The notes: generated by a model from the sequence alone, not told the origin. Positions 42,622 through 52,266 are shown, counted from the first letter of the stretch. The stretch is DNA of 64,000 nt from Erythrobacter sp. (GCA_027311945.1 DAICXZ010000025.1:1-64000), one strand, 5' to 3'. Made by a program: numbers and translations.

Positions 42622-43443
42622 ATGACCGCAGAGAACGACCTGTTGCGCCGCCTCGCCGAGGCCCTCGCCCAAGCCGACACCCGTGCCACCACCGACTGGA
42701 CGGCCAGCCCGGCCTACGTGTGGGACAGCCAGGGCGGCCGCCCGGTCGCGCGAATCGTGGCGCAGAAACTTGCCCTCCTGCGCGGGATCGACCGCCAGAA
42801 GGAGGCCGTCGTCGCCAATGTCGAGCGACTCGCGGCAGGCCATGCCGCGCACGACATGCTGCTGTGGGGCGCGCGCGGCTCGGGCAAGTCGGCGCTGGTC
42901 AAGGCCGCGGTTGCCGCGGCGCAGGCGGATGGCGGCAACATTGCACTGGTGCAGGTGGCGACCGATGCTGTGTCCACCCTCCCCGCGCTCTTCGCGCAGC
43001 TTGCCAAGGTGCCGCGCAATTTCCTCGTCTTCATCGACGACCTGGGCTTTGCCGAGGGCGACAGCGTCACCCCGCGCCACCTGCGCAGCTGGCTCGACGG
43101 CGGGGTGGAGGCGCGGCCTGCCAATGTGCGGCTCGCCGTCACCTCGAACCGGCGCGCGATCCTCGCCCGCGATATGAGCGAGCAGGACGATCCGATAAAC
43201 CCACGCGACGTGGTCGACGACCAGCTGGCCCTTGCCGACCGGTTCGGGCTCTCGCTCGGCTTCCACGCGATGAATCAGGACGACTACCTTGCCGTCCTGC
43301 GCGGCTATGCGGAGGAATTCGGCCTCACGCTCTACGAGGACGAGGCGCTGGGATGGTCGAAACGGCGCGGCGCACGCTCGGGCCGAATTGCCTGGCACTT
43401 CATCACCGAGCTGGCCGGCCGCGCAGGCAAGACGCTCGACTAG
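42622..43443 (+). CDS. DUF815 family AAA-like ATPase
   Basis: The 273-residue protein has Walker A GARGSGKSALV, the Walker B-like NFLVFIDDLGF, and ARPANVRLAVTSNRRAI as the sensor-1 region. A C-terminal helical lid follows. DUF815 proteins are conserved in proteobacteria and have no proven role. The ATG at 42622 is the first in-frame ATG. It is separated from Sua5 by a divergent 80-bp gap and converges with the dehydrogenase gene 7 bp away. Confidence 0.88.
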   Translation: MTAENDLLRRLAEALAQADTRATTDWTASPAYVWDSQGGRPVARIVAQKLALLRGIDRQKEAVVANVERLAAGHAAHDMLLWGARGSGKSALVKAAVAAAQADGGNIALVQVATDAVSTLPALFAQLAKVPRNFLVFIDDLGFAEGDSVTPRHLRSWLDGGVEARPANVRLAVTSNRRAILARDMSEQDDPINPRDVVDDQLALADRFGLSLGFHAMNQDDYLAVLRGYAEEFGLTLYEDEALGWSKRRGARSGRIAWHFITELAGRAGKTLD

Positions 43444-43450
43444 GAACGGC

Positions 43451-44911
43451 TTACATCCCCGGCATCGTGATCCCCGGCGGCGGGTTTTCAAAAGCTCGGC
43501 GCGGATCGCCGTTGAGCTGGATCTGCGGCGGCAGGCGGTCGCCCTTGATGCGCTCTATCGCAGCAGTGCCCTCGGCACCGGGGGCCATCACGCGCCAGAT
43601 GATCCCGGCCGTATCGTCGCTCACCAGCAGCGCGCCGGTCTTATCCCAGCCGAGCCATGTCGGGCGGCCGTGAGTCTCGCCCTTGGCGGTGAGGAAGCTG
43701 TCGAGCACCTGCTTGGGCTTGCCCATCGGATTGCCGCGCTCGTCGAATTCGACATAGATCACATCGTACCCCGAGGCGGGCTTGCGGTTCCACGAGCCAT
43801 GGCGGGCAATGAAGGCCCCGTTCGCAAAGCCCTCGCCCATGCGCGAACCCTCCTGGCTGAACACCAGCCCCAGCGCCGCAACGTGCGCGCCAAGCGCAAA
43901 GCGCGGGGTGCGCACATAGCTCGGGTTGATGCCATAGGCGCCCTTCACCCGGTCATCGGTGATGTCGCCATAGTAGAACCAGGGCCAGCCGTAGTGCGCG
44001 CCAATCGGCACGTCGGTGAGATAGTCGGGCACGAGGTCGGAGCCGAGCATGTCGCGCTCGTTCACGGTGGTCCACAGCTCGCCCGACCACGGGTTCAACG
44101 CAAGGCCGTTGGGATTGCGCAGGCCCGCGCCAAAGATGCGCGCAAAGCCCGTTTCAAGGTTCAACTCGTGGATCGCGGCGCGGCCTTCCTCGGCCTCCAT
44201 CCCGCCTTCGGCGATGTTCGAGGCCGAGCCGACTGCAATATAGAGCGACTTGCCATCTTCGCTCAGCAGCACATTGCGCATCCAGTGATTCCCCCCCGCC
44301 GGAAGATCGGCGAGCTTTTCGGCTTCACCCGGCAGCGTTGTCGCGCCTTCTTCGTAGTTGAAGCTCAGCAAGGCATCGTGGTTGGCAACGTAAAGCTCGC
44401 CATCGGCCCAGGCGAGGCCCGAGGGCGAGGAGAGATCGTCACGCAGCACGTGGCGTTCCTCGGCCACACCGTCGCCATCGGCATCACGCAGCAGCACCAG
44501 CTGATCGGGCGAAGGTTCGCCCGCGCCCGCCTCGGCGAACAGGAAGCCCGCGACGAGGTTGGTGAGCCAGCCTCCGGCGACCACGCGTTCGGGCGCATTG
44601 GTCAGCGTCACCAGCACATCGCCGTTGGGCATGGTGTAGATCACGCGCGGATGATCGAGCCCCTCGGCGAAGCGGCTGACCGTCAGCCCCTCGGTCGCGA
44701 CCGGTGCGCCATCGTCACCCCAGCCGACCGGCTTGGCGACCTTCACCGTGGGAATGGTCTGCTCGTCGGGCGTGGCCAGAACCGGGTCGGTGCCGGTGGT
44801 TTGCTCAAGCGTCAGCTCTGCGGGATCGCCGCGCAGCAGCCACCAGCCAAGCGCGGCCAGCAGCACCAGAATGACGACGAGGGCGATGAGGATCTTCTTC
44901 AGGCGAGACAT
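43451..44911 (-). CDS. membrane-anchored PQQ-dependent sugar (sorbosone-type) dehydrogenase
   Basis: The 486-residue protein has an N-terminal membrane anchor (ILIALVVILVLLAALGWWLL). A six-bladed beta-propeller of the soluble glucose/sorbosone dehydrogenase type follows: RFAEGLDHPRVIYTMPNGDVLV, GGNHWMRNVLLSEDGKSLYIAVGS, LRNPNGLALNPWSGELWTTVNERD and APNPDDE-like late strands replaced by ARHGSWNRKPASGYDV. PQQ binding is inferred from the family. It should oxidise a sugar in the periplasm; the substrate is unknown. Confidence 0.85.
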   Translation of the reverse strand: MSRLKKILIALVVILVLLAALGWWLLRGDPAELTLEQTTGTDPVLATPDEQTIPTVKVAKPVGWGDDGAPVATEGLTVSRFAEGLDHPRVIYTMPNGDVLVTLTNAPERVVAGGWLTNLVAGFLFAEAGAGEPSPDQLVLLRDADGDGVAEERHVLRDDLSSPSGLAWADGELYVANHDALLSFNYEEGATTLPGEAEKLADLPAGGNHWMRNVLLSEDGKSLYIAVGSASNIAEGGMEAEEGRAAIHELNLETGFARIFGAGLRNPNGLALNPWSGELWTTVNERDMLGSDLVPDYLTDVPIGAHYGWPWFYYGDITDDRVKGAYGINPSYVRTPRFALGAHVAALGLVFSQEGSRMGEGFANGAFIARHGSWNRKPASGYDVIYVEFDERGNPMGKPKQVLDSFLTAKGETHGRPTWLGWDKTGALLVSDDTAGIIWRVMAPGAEGTAAIERIKGDRLPPQIQLNGDPRRAFENPPPGITMPGM

Positions 44912-44985
44912 GCCTAACCGATACGCTGGCCGCGCGACGGCGGCAAACACTTTGCCACGCGCCGCCGCGCGGCTAGAGCGAAGCG

Positions 44986-45468
44986 ATGTACGACTTTGCC
45001 CCCGCCCCCGATGCCACCAAGCCCGCCATCTATGCCCAGCTGTGCGAGGCCGCCGACGCGATCACCGCAGGCGAGCCCGATGCGGTTGCCAACATGGCCA
45101 ATGTCTCCGCCCTGCTTGGCGAGTTCGTGACCGACTGCAACTGGGCCGGGTTTTATCGCATGGTCGAGGGCGAGCTGGTGCTGGGGCCGTTCTGCGGTCG
45201 CCCGGCCTGCATCCGGATTCCGGTCGGGCGGGGGGTCTGCGGCGCGGCGGTGGCCGAGGCGCGCAGCCAGCTGGTGGAGGACGTCCACGCCTTCCCCGGC
45301 CACATCGCCTGCGATGCGCGCAGCCGCTCGGAACTGGTGGTGCCAGTGCTGCGCGAAGGCGCGGTGCTGGCCGTCATCGACCTCGACAGCCCCACCCCGG
45401 CGCGATTCGATGCCGAAGACCGGGAGGGTATCGAAGCCCTCGCCGCGCTGCTTTCCGACCGGATCTGA
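44986..45468 (+). CDS. msrC: GAF-domain free methionine-(R)-sulfoxide reductase
   Basis: fRMsr reduces free methionine-(R)-sulfoxide. The 160-residue single GAF domain has NWAGFYRMVEGELVLGPFCG and the three family cysteines, in GRPACIRIPVGRGVCGAA and HIACDARSRSE. The last matches the catalytic cysteine of YebR. SELVVPVL and VLAVIDLDSP are also diagnostic. The gene is divergent from the sorbosone dehydrogenase gene across 74 bp. Confidence 0.93.
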   Translation: MYDFAPAPDATKPAIYAQLCEAADAITAGEPDAVANMANVSALLGEFVTDCNWAGFYRMVEGELVLGPFCGRPACIRIPVGRGVCGAAVAEARSQLVEDVHAFPGHIACDARSRSELVVPVLREGAVLAVIDLDSPTPARFDAEDREGIEALAALLSDRI

Positions 45469-45608
45469 CGGCCCTCCCTCGCCCCGTTTCGGGACGGCGG
45501 ATGCAGATTGCTTGGTTTTGCGCGGGATATTATCCTAAACATGGGGTTAACGGCGGCCCTCCGGCGCGTGTCTGCGGCGGGCGGCCCTACCCAGTGAGGA
45601 TGACCAGC

Positions 45609-46283
45609 ATGTCTACCAAGTCCGCTTTTCTGGCAGCTTCGCTGGCCGCGCTGGCCTTTGCACTTCCGGCGCAGGCGCAGGACGACGTCGCAGCCGCACC
45701 GTCCGAAGAGATCGTATACGAGAGTTATGAGGTGGTGCAGGGCGCAGCCGACGCGGACCAGTACGACGAGGCATATGAAGAGGCTTACGAAGAAGCCTAT
45801 GAGTACGAAACCTATGTCGATCCCGCGCCCGGCCATCACGCGATGCGCGCGATCCCTGCTCGCCCTGCCTATTATCCGATAATCGCGCCCGATACGGTGG
45901 TCACTGCCGGCGCCTATGGCCAGCCGCAAGGCTATACCGTGGGCCAGCGCGCCGACTGGATCTCCGATTGCCGCGCGATCTACCTCGATGGATATGCTGG
46001 CGGCTATTACGATGAAGATCAGGATCGCCGCTCTTACCAGCTCGATCAGGCTGATGCCTACTGCCAGGCCTACCTCGCCCGCTATGAACAGGGGGGAATG
46101 GGCGGCTATCCGGTGGGGGCCTATCCGGTGATGATGGTGCCAATGCAGACCACTCGCCGCTTCGCCCCGCGCGAAGTGGTGCGCGAGGAGTGGGTGGACG
46201 TGGATGCTGCGCCCCGCCCGGCCCGTCGCACCATCCCGCGCCGCGAAGCACCGCAGCCCGAGAAGCGCAGACCGATTCGCTGA
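45609..46283 (+). CDS. secreted Tyr/Glu-rich hypothetical protein
   Basis: The 224-residue protein has a clear signal peptide (FLAASLAALAFALPAQAQ). An acidic tyrosine-rich repeat follows (QYDEAYEEAYEEAYEYETY, about 55-73). The middle region has two cysteines (ISDCRAIYLDGYAGGYYDEDQDRR and DAYCQAYLARYE). The C-terminus is arginine/proline-rich and ends RRPIR. No known domain. ATG 45609 gives good spacing to GTGAGG; ATG 45600 is in frame but too close. Confidence 0.65.
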   Translation: MSTKSAFLAASLAALAFALPAQAQDDVAAAPSEEIVYESYEVVQGAADADQYDEAYEEAYEEAYEYETYVDPAPGHHAMRAIPARPAYYPIIAPDTVVTAGAYGQPQGYTVGQRADWISDCRAIYLDGYAGGYYDEDQDRRSYQLDQADAYCQAYLARYEQGGMGGYPVGAYPVMMVPMQTTRRFAPREVVREEWVDVDAAPRPARRTIPRREAPQPEKRRPIR

Positions 46284-46290
46284 AGTCGCA

Positions 46291-46309
46291 CCGCGCAACT
46301 TTCGCGCGG
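46291..46309. terminator. small hairpin between convergent genes
   Basis: CCGCGC (46291-46296) and GCGCGG (46304-46309) enclose 7 nt, midway between the stops of the secreted protein and parB. Short and without a clear T-run, so only possibly a shared terminator. Confidence 0.3.
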
Positions 46310-46325
46310 GGGCATTGTGCCGGGG

Positions 46326-47276
46326 CTAGATGCCGCCGCCGGTGAGGCGCTGACAGATCATATCAAGCTGATCGAGGCTGCGGAAACGCACGGTTAGCGA
46401 GCCAGTGCTCGGGTCAGCCTCGGTGGCGATATGCACGGGCAGGCCGAGCATTTCCTCAAGGTGGTTCTGCACCGCGACGATGTCGGCATCCTGCGCCGTG
46501 TCACGCGGAGGGCGCGCCTGACGGCGCTGGCTGCGGCCTTCGCCCTCGCGGCCCTTGCGCGCCAGCTTCTCGACCTCGCGCACGCTCAGCCCCTTGCGCA
46601 CCGCCTCGTCTGCCAGCCCGGCGGCATTATCGAGGCCGATCAGCGCGCGGCCATGGCCCATATCGAGGCGGCCTTGCTCCAGATGATCGAGCACCTCTTC
46701 GGGCAGCGCCAGCAAGCGCTGCAGGTTGGCGACATGACTGCGCGACTTGTCGACCAGCGTGGCGATTTCGGACTGGGTCATGTCCTCGAATTCGGCAAGC
46801 CGCTGGTAAGCGCGCGCCTCTTCGACCGGGTTCAGGTCTTCGCGCTGGATATTCTCGATCAGCGCGAGCGCCATCACGTCTCGATCATCGAGATGGCGAA
46901 TTAGTGCAGGAATTTCATGGACTTGCGCCTTTTGCGCAGCCCGCCAGCGACGCTCACCCGCCACCAGCTGATAACGCCCGGAGGCCAGCCGACGCACGAT
47001 AACCGGCTGAATCACTCCACGCGTGGCGATCGACGCTGCAAGTTCGGCCAACGCCTCCTCATCGAAGTGGCGGCGCGGCTGATCGGGGTGCGGCTCGATG
47101 GCGGAAACAGCGAGCATCGCGAGGCCATCCTCGGCGCGCGGCGAATCGCCCTCGGGCAGCTGGCGCGGGGCGACCAAAGGCTCCTCACGCCGGGTCTCGC
47201 CCAGCAAGGCTCCAAGCCCCTTGCCCAGCTTGCGGCGCGGGGCAGCGGTGTTGGGCTTGCTCATATCGTCGCTCAT
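46326..47276 (-). CDS. parB: chromosome partitioning protein ParB
   Basis: ParB is a CTP-dependent clamp that loads at parS and spreads. The 316-residue protein starts RKLGKGLGALLG, then the ParB/Srx nucleotide-binding fold (IEPHPDQPRRHFDEEAL, GVIQPVIVR, YQLVAGERRWRA, ALIENIQREDLNPVEEA). The helix-turn-helix is TQSEIATLVDKSRSHVANLQRLL. A C-terminal dimer domain completes it. The ATG at 47276 overlaps the parA stop. Three parS sites are 0.8-3.3 kb upstream. Confidence 0.97.
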   Translation of the reverse strand: MSDDMSKPNTAAPRRKLGKGLGALLGETRREEPLVAPRQLPEGDSPRAEDGLAMLAVSAIEPHPDQPRRHFDEEALAELAASIATRGVIQPVIVRRLASGRYQLVAGERRWRAAQKAQVHEIPALIRHLDDRDVMALALIENIQREDLNPVEEARAYQRLAEFEDMTQSEIATLVDKSRSHVANLQRLLALPEEVLDHLEQGRLDMGHGRALIGLDNAAGLADEAVRKGLSVREVEKLARKGREGEGRSQRRQARPPRDTAQDADIVAVQNHLEEMLGLPVHIATEADPSTGSLTVRFRSLDQLDMICQRLTGGGI

Positions 47277-48049
47277 GCAGCTTTTCTCCGTTCGGGCAGG
47301 CGACCGATCAATTCGCGGGCCAGCGCCATGTAGGCGCGGCTGCCAGCGCAGGCGTGGTCGTAGATCAGGGCGGGCAGACCGTGGCTGGGTGCTTCGGAAA
47401 GCCGCACATTGCGCGGGATCACCGATTCGAAGACCAGATCGCCCAGGCATTCGCGCACGTCTTCGGAGACCTGATCGGTCAAACGATTGCGGCGATCGAA
47501 CATGGTGAGCACCACGCCGACGATATTCAGATCGGCATTGAACCGCTGCTGCACCTGCTCCACCGTCTGCAACAGCTGGCTGAGCCCTTCAAGCGCGAAG
47601 AATTCGCACTGCAGGGGCACCATCAGCGTATCGGCGGCGCACAGCGCATTCAGCGTCAGCAGGCCAAGCGACGGCGGACAATCGATAAAGCAGATGTCGT
47701 GTGCGCTATCCTGCGCCAAGGCATCGCGAAGACGCTGGGCGCGATCCTCCACATTGACCAGTTCGACCTCGGCCCCGCTCAGATCGACCGTTGCCGGGAC
47801 AAGATCCAAACCGGGAATGGCCGAATTGACGGTGCATTCGGCCAGCGTGCATTCGCCGATCAGAAGGTCATAGCTCGACATGCCCCGCTCCGAAGCACGC
47901 AAGCCCACCCCAGTTGACGCATTACCCTGTGGATCGAGGTCGATCAGCAGTGTGCGCCAGCCCGTGGCTGCCATGGCGGTGGCGATGTTGATGGCGGTGG
48001 TGGTTTTGCCCACCCCGCCCTTCTGGTTGGCGATCGCAATGCAGATCAT
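47273..48049 (-). CDS. parA: chromosome partitioning ATPase ParA
   Basis: The 258-residue deviant Walker ATPase has KGGVGKTTTAIN near the N-terminus, LLIDLDPQGNASTG, FIDCPPSLG and ALEGLSQLL. ParA-ATP coats DNA and pulls ParB-parS complexes, segregating origins. Its stop overlaps parB (ATGA) and its start overlaps the rsmG stop, so mnmG-rsmG-parA-parB is one coupled run. Confidence 0.97.
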   Translation of the reverse strand: MICIAIANQKGGVGKTTTAINIATAMAATGWRTLLIDLDPQGNASTGVGLRASERGMSSYDLLIGECTLAECTVNSAIPGLDLVPATVDLSGAEVELVNVEDRAQRLRDALAQDSAHDICFIDCPPSLGLLTLNALCAADTLMVPLQCEFFALEGLSQLLQTVEQVQQRFNADLNIVGVVLTMFDRRNRLTDQVSEDVRECLGDLVFESVIPRNVRLSEAPSHGLPALIYDHACAGSRAYMALARELIGRLPERRKAA

Positions 48050-48666
48050 GTCTCTGGCGGCCTTCCGTGTCCGATGATGATCGCCGCTTCGGGATCGGTG
48101 GCCGATTGTTCCACGTGGAACATGGCTTGAATCGCCTGCGACTGCTCATTCAGTTCTTGCGCCGCCGACCGCCCCTTCGGCAACAGCCAAGTGGTATCCG
48201 GTGTGGAAAAGCGCGCGGATAACCGCAACAACTTCTCCAACGGAGCAAATGCGCGCGCACTGATCACACCAGCAGGGAAAGAACTGATCGTCTCAAGCCT
48301 CGCGCCCACCACGCGACACTTCGACAAACCGAACTGCCTGCACACAGTTTCCAGCCACTCGACCCGCCGCTTGCGGGATTCCACCAGGACAACCTCAAGA
48401 TCAGGCCGGGCCAAAGCGACGACAAGACCGGGAAAGCCCGCCCCGGTGCCCATATCGAGCCAAGGCGATGTTTCACGTGGAACATGGTCGAGCAGCTGGA
48501 GACTGTCCGCGATATGGCGTGTCCAGGCATCGGTAAGGCTTGCGGTCGAAACGAGGTTCTGGCGTTCGTTCTCACCTTCCAGCATGGTCAGGAACCTCGC
48601 GAACCGCTCCATCGCTTCGGAATCGCAGCGCTGGGCGCAAAACGCCCGCCCCTCTTCGATGCTCAT
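48046..48666 (-). CDS. rsmG: 16S rRNA (guanine-527-N7) methyltransferase RsmG
   Basis: The 206-residue SAM methyltransferase has the GidB pattern: [55 protein letters not shown] and [25 protein letters not shown] follows. The gene contains two parS palindromes; the C-terminal one encodes FHVEQ. It sits in the classic gid-par cluster and overlaps both neighbours by 4 bp. Confidence 0.96.
   Translation of the reverse strand: MSIEEGRAFCAQRCDSEAMERFARFLTMLEGENERQNLVSTASLTDAWTRHIADSLQLLDHVPRETSPWLDMGTGAGFPGLVVALARPDLEVVLVESRKRRVEWLETVCRQFGLSKCRVVGARLETISSFPAGVISARAFAPLEKLLRLSARFSTPDTTWLLPKGRSAAQELNEQSQAIQAMFHVEQSATDPEAAIIIGHGRPPET
48107..48122. promoter_or_regulatory. parS site 1, inside rsmG
   Basis: TGTTCCACGTGGAACA is a perfect 16-bp palindrome, two symmetric changes from the Caulobacter/B. 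subtilis-type consensus TGTTTCACGTGAAACA. It lies in the 3' part of rsmG, 830 bp upstream of the parB start, and encodes FHVEQ on the minus strand. Confidence 0.88.
48469..48484. promoter_or_regulatory. parS site 2, inside rsmG
   Basis: TGTTTCACGTGGAACA matches the parS consensus at 15 of 16 positions. It encodes part of HVPRETS in rsmG and is 347 bp from site 1 (end to start), so ParB clamps could load at two points within one gene. Confidence 0.9.
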
Positions 48667-50522
48667 GCCGACACCTCCATCTGAACGCGGCGGGCATGAA
48701 CCAACAGCGCCGCCAAGGCTGCCGGCGTAATGCCGCGAACCCTTCCCGCGTCGGCCAAGGTCGCAGGCGCCGCTGCGCTCAGCCGTTCGACCATCTCATT
48801 TGAAAGTCCGGGCACAGCCGCCCAGTTGAAGTTCCGTCCCAACACCAACTCCTGTGAGGCGCGTAAGTCGCGCAGTTCCGCTTCCTGCCGCTGCAGATAA
48901 GGCGCATAGGCGGCATCCTCCGCCACTTCCTGCGCCAGCGGCGTTGCTGGCTCGAAGCCATCGGGCACATGATCCACCAGATCCCCCAGTGCGATATCCG
49001 CATGGGTCAGCCATTCGGCCAGTGACTTGCGACCTCCATCGGTGCGCACGTTCAAGCCCTTCTCCGCCAGCACGCTTGCGGGCACTTCCCGCTTCAAAGC
49101 CCCCTGCCAGGCGCTGCGGCCCTTGGAGTAGTGCGCGAACCACTCAGCCCGCTCGCTGCCAACGCAGCCTATATCACGAGCAATCGGAGTTAGGCGTGTG
49201 CTGGCATTGTTGGCGCGCAAGCGCAGGCGATATTCCGCGCGGGCCGTGAGCATGCGATAGGGCTCGCTCACGCCGTGAAGCGTCAAATCGTCGACCATCA
49301 CCGCGAGATAGGAATTGCCCCGATCAAGCGCAGGCGCAGCCCTGCCCTGCAATGCACAAGCGGCATGGATGCCGGCGATCAGTCCCTGTGCGGCTGCTTC
49401 CTCATAGCCGGTGGTGCCGTTGATCTGCCCTGCGCAGTAGAGGCCGGGAATGGCCGCGAGTTGCAAGTCGCAGCCCAGCGCGCGTGGGTCGATATGGTCA
49501 TATTCCACCGCATAACCCGGAACGACCATCTCCACCTGCTCCAGCCCGGCCATCGTCCGCAGCATTGCAAGCTGCACATCCTCGGGCAAGGAGGTGCTGA
49601 TGCCGTTCGGATAGACAAGGTGCGTGTCGAGCCCTTCCGGCTCCAGAAACACCTGATGGCCATCGCGGTCGGCGAAGCGGTGGATCTTGTCTTCGATGCT
49701 CGGGCAATAGCGCGGGCCTGCCGCGCCGATGGCACCCGTGAACAGGGGAGACCGATCGAGATTGTCGGCGATGATCGCATGGCTGCGCGGATTGGTGCGC
49801 GTGATGGCACAGAAGACCTGCGGATTGGCACGCCGCTGTGTAAGCGGCGACATCGTCCAGAAGTCGCTGTCGGAGGGCTGCTCTTCGAGCACGGCCCAAT
49901 CGATGGTGCGACCATCGAGCCTTGGCGGGGTGCCAGTCTTGAGGCGGGCCATCGGCAGCTTTGCTTCGCGTAGCTGCTCAGCGAGAACAGAGGCGGCATT
50001 CTCGCCGATGCGACCGCCGGTACTCCGCTTCTCACCACAGAACAGCACACCGCCCAAAAAAGTGCCGGTGCACAGAATTGTCGCTCCGGCATGGAGGCGA
50101 TCACCGCTCGCAAGCGCAACGCCCACCACGCGACCGCTTTCGATGACCAGCGAAGCAACCTCCCCGCCAATCACCGTCAGACTGTCCTGCTTCGCCAGCA
50201 TCCCCTGCACCGCGGCCTTGAACAGCTTGCGGTCGGCCTGAATGCGCGGCCCGTGAACAGCGCTGCCCTTCGAGCGGTTGAGCATCCGGTAATGAATGGC
50301 GGCGGCATCAGCAGCGCGACCGATCAACCCATCGAAGGCATCGACCTCGCGCACGAGGTGGCCTTTGCCCAAGCCGCCAATTGCCGGGTTGCAGCTCATC
50401 GCGCCGAGGGTTGCAGGATCGAAGGTGACCAGCGCGGTGGCCATCCCCATGCGCGCCGACGCAGCTGCGGCCTCTACCCCGGCATGCCCTCCGCCGACGA
50501 CGATGATGTCGAAAGTGCTCAT
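48663..50522 (-). CDS. mnmG: tRNA uridine-34 5-carboxymethylaminomethyl synthase MnmG
   Basis: MnmG, with MnmE, installs cmnm5 at wobble U34 using FAD, methylene-THF and glycine. The 619-residue protein has the N-terminal FAD motif [38 protein letters not shown] and [20 protein letters not shown] are further family marks. A C-terminal helical domain binds tRNA and MnmE. It is coupled to rsmG by ATGA; mnmE lies 80 bp upstream, with a parS site between. Confidence 0.97.
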   Translation of the reverse strand: MSTFDIIVVGGGHAGVEAAAASARMGMATALVTFDPATLGAMSCNPAIGGLGKGHLVREVDAFDGLIGRAADAAAIHYRMLNRSKGSAVHGPRIQADRKLFKAAVQGMLAKQDSLTVIGGEVASLVIESGRVVGVALASGDRLHAGATILCTGTFLGGVLFCGEKRSTGGRIGENAASVLAEQLREAKLPMARLKTGTPPRLDGRTIDWAVLEEQPSDSDFWTMSPLTQRRANPQVFCAITRTNPRSHAIIADNLDRSPLFTGAIGAAGPRYCPSIEDKIHRFADRDGHQVFLEPEGLDTHLVYPNGISTSLPEDVQLAMLRTMAGLEQVEMVVPGYAVEYDHIDPRALGCDLQLAAIPGLYCAGQINGTTGYEEAAAQGLIAGIHAACALQGRAAPALDRGNSYLAVMVDDLTLHGVSEPYRMLTARAEYRLRLRANNASTRLTPIARDIGCVGSERAEWFAHYSKGRSAWQGALKREVPASVLAEKGLNVRTDGGRKSLAEWLTHADIALGDLVDHVPDGFEPATPLAQEVAEDAAYAPYLQRQEAELRDLRASQELVLGRNFNWAAVPGLSNEMVERLSAAAPATLADAGRVRGITPAALAALLVHARRVQMEVSA

Positions 50523-50580
50523 GATCGAGCTGACTTAGGCGCAGTCACTGCCGCTCACAACGGGCATTTCGCTGCGCCGA

Positions 50581-50596
50581 TGTTCCACGTGAAACA
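50581..50596. promoter_or_regulatory. parS site 3, between mnmE and mnmG
   Basis: TGTTCCACGTGAAACA matches the 16-bp parS consensus with one half-site variation and is identical to a B. subtilis parS sequence. It is intergenic, 6 bp after the mnmE stop (50603), and is the site closest to the predicted oriC (about 4.6 kb). Confidence 0.93.
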
Positions 50597-50602
50597 CTCG
50601 CA

Positions 50603-51877
50603 TCACTTGCCGAGGCAGAAGCGCCCGAACACCGCATCGAGCACGTCTTCGGTCGATGCCCTCCCGAGCAGGGCGTCAAAGCCAAGCCGAGCGCGGCGCA
50701 GGCTCTCGCCTACGAGCAGCGGATCGCGAAGGGCCGCCGCTTCGGTGAGCGCATCGTGTGCCGCTGCGATCAGACCCCGCTGGCGACGGTTAAGCGCCGC
50801 CTGCCCCGGCGCTGGCATGGCCAGACGCGCTCGTTGGACCAGTGCGCTGCGCAACTGCGCCACTCCCTCACCCGTCTGCGCCGAGAGAGTGAAGTCCGGC
50901 GAACTCTTCGGGCGATGGCCCGCACGGTCGCATTGCGCATCAACATCCCAGCACCCATCAGGCCCATCCCCTTCCGGGCCAAGCCATAACACAACGTCGG
51001 CCTTGGCAATCTCGGCCTCGGCACGTTCGATGCCGATGGCTTCGATCCGGTCTTCGGTCTCCGAGCGAAGCCCCGCCATATCGACGAAGCTGAAGGCGAT
51101 CCCATCAATCGCTACCGACTGAACCAGCACGTCGCGCGTGGTGCCCGCGATATCGGCGGTAATTGCGGCCTCGCTTTCGACCAGGGCATTGAACAGGGTC
51201 GATTTGCCCGCATTGGGTGGCCCCGCCAGCGCCACCCGAAAGCCCTCCTTCAGCATCTCCGCATGGGGTGCTGAAAGGGCGTCACCCAGTTCGTCGCTCA
51301 GCGCAGCCAAAGCGGATGCAAAGCCATCGCCGAGCGCACCCACATCGTCTTCCTCGGCAAAGTCGAGCGAGGCCTCAACCTCGGCGGAAAGCCCCAACAG
51401 GCGTTCGCGCCAAGTATCCACCACGCCCGAGAACACGCCGCCGGTCATGGCCATTGCGGCGCGGCGCTGGATTTCGGTCTCAGCCGAGAGGAGGTCGCCC
51501 AGCCCTTCCGCCTCGGCCAGATCAATCCGACCATTGGCGAAGGCGCGGCGGGTGAACTCGCCCGGTTCGGCGCGGCGGCAACCGGCTATCTCGGCCAGGG
51601 CCGCCTCCAGTGCAGCCACTACGGCGCGGCCCCCGTGGCAGTGCAATTCGCCCACGTCCTCGCCGGTGACCGAATGCGGGGCGGGGAAATAGAGAGCGAT
51701 GCCGTCGTCGATCTGCTCGCCCGCGTTATCGCGAAAGGCCGCTCGCACGGCGCGGCGCGGTTCGGGAACCTTGCCGCAAAGGGCCGAAAGCGCCGCCTGC
51801 ACTTGTGGCCCGGTCAGGCGGACAATGCCAATTCCGGCCGGAGGCGCGCCGGAAGAGAGCGCAAAAATGGTGTCCAT
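50603..51877 (-). CDS. mnmE: tRNA modification GTPase MnmE
   Basis: MnmE is the GTPase partner of MnmG. The 424-residue protein opens DTIFALSSGAPPAGIGIVRLTGP (THF-binding domain). The G domain has GPPNAGKSTLFNALVESEAAI, DIAGTTRD and DMAGLR. It ends with the catalytic FCLGK, in place of the more common FCIGK. Slightly shorter than E. coli (454). It heads the mnmE-mnmG-rsmG-parA-parB series and follows a DUF6489-like gene by 25 bp. Confidence 0.96.
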   Translation of the reverse strand: MDTIFALSSGAPPAGIGIVRLTGPQVQAALSALCGKVPEPRRAVRAAFRDNAGEQIDDGIALYFPAPHSVTGEDVGELHCHGGRAVVAALEAALAEIAGCRRAEPGEFTRRAFANGRIDLAEAEGLGDLLSAETEIQRRAAMAMTGGVFSGVVDTWRERLLGLSAEVEASLDFAEEDDVGALGDGFASALAALSDELGDALSAPHAEMLKEGFRVALAGPPNAGKSTLFNALVESEAAITADIAGTTRDVLVQSVAIDGIAFSFVDMAGLRSETEDRIEAIGIERAEAEIAKADVVLWLGPEGDGPDGCWDVDAQCDRAGHRPKSSPDFTLSAQTGEGVAQLRSALVQRARLAMPAPGQAALNRRQRGLIAAAHDALTEAAALRDPLLVGESLRRARLGFDALLGRASTEDVLDAVFGRFCLGK

Positions 51878-51902
51878 CGGAAGTCCCTTGCGAGCTTCGC
51901 GC

Positions 51903-52166
51903 TTAGCCTTTGTCAGACGGCTTGGGCGAGCCCCCGCCGGCCGATTTCTGTGCGCCTTCGACGAAGCTCTGGAACATCTTCAGCCCCATCTGCCCCATCG
52001 GCGCGAGTTGCTTGGCATATTGTTCGAGTTGCTCGACACTGGCCGCACCCTTCATCGCAGCGGCAAGGTTATCGACATAGATCGCGTTCGCCTGCTCGAC
52101 ATCGGGCAGCCCCATGAACTGGCGCGCCTCTTCGGGGCTGCAATCAACTTCGATGGTGATCTTCAT
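51903..52166 (-). CDS. DUF6489-like small protein
   Basis: The 87-residue protein reads MKITIEVDCSPEEARQFMGLPDVEQAN, then a helical part with APMGQMGLKMFQSFVEGA and a Gly/Lys tail. This matches my recollection of the DUF6489 family in sphingomonads; the Pfam number is less certain than the family. Function unknown. It sits between rho and mnmE in the origin gene cluster on the same strand. Confidence 0.75.
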   Translation of the reverse strand: MKITIEVDCSPEEARQFMGLPDVEQANAIYVDNLAAAMKGAASVEQLEQYAKQLAPMGQMGLKMFQSFVEGAQKSAGGGSPKPSDKG

Positions 52167-52188
52167 GGCGCGTGCCTCTCCAAATGGC

Positions 52189-52220
52189 TGGCCCCGGCCC
52201 TCTTGCGAGAACCGGGGCCA
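52189..52220 (-). terminator. hairpin downstream of rho
   Basis: Nine-base arms TGGCCCCGG (52189-52197) and CCGGGGCCA (52212-52220) enclose a 14-nt loop. It starts about 45 bp after the rho stop and ends before the DUF6489-like gene. Only a short TTT follows on the minus strand. Confidence 0.5.
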
Positions 52221-52266
52221 CCAATATGCGCCAATCGCCGGAAAATTCCAGCTCGGCGGAAGAACC

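Noticed and set aside
43289-44917. 542-codon open frame on the + strand
   Set aside because: Antisense to the sorbosone-type dehydrogenase; composition is that of a shadow frame.
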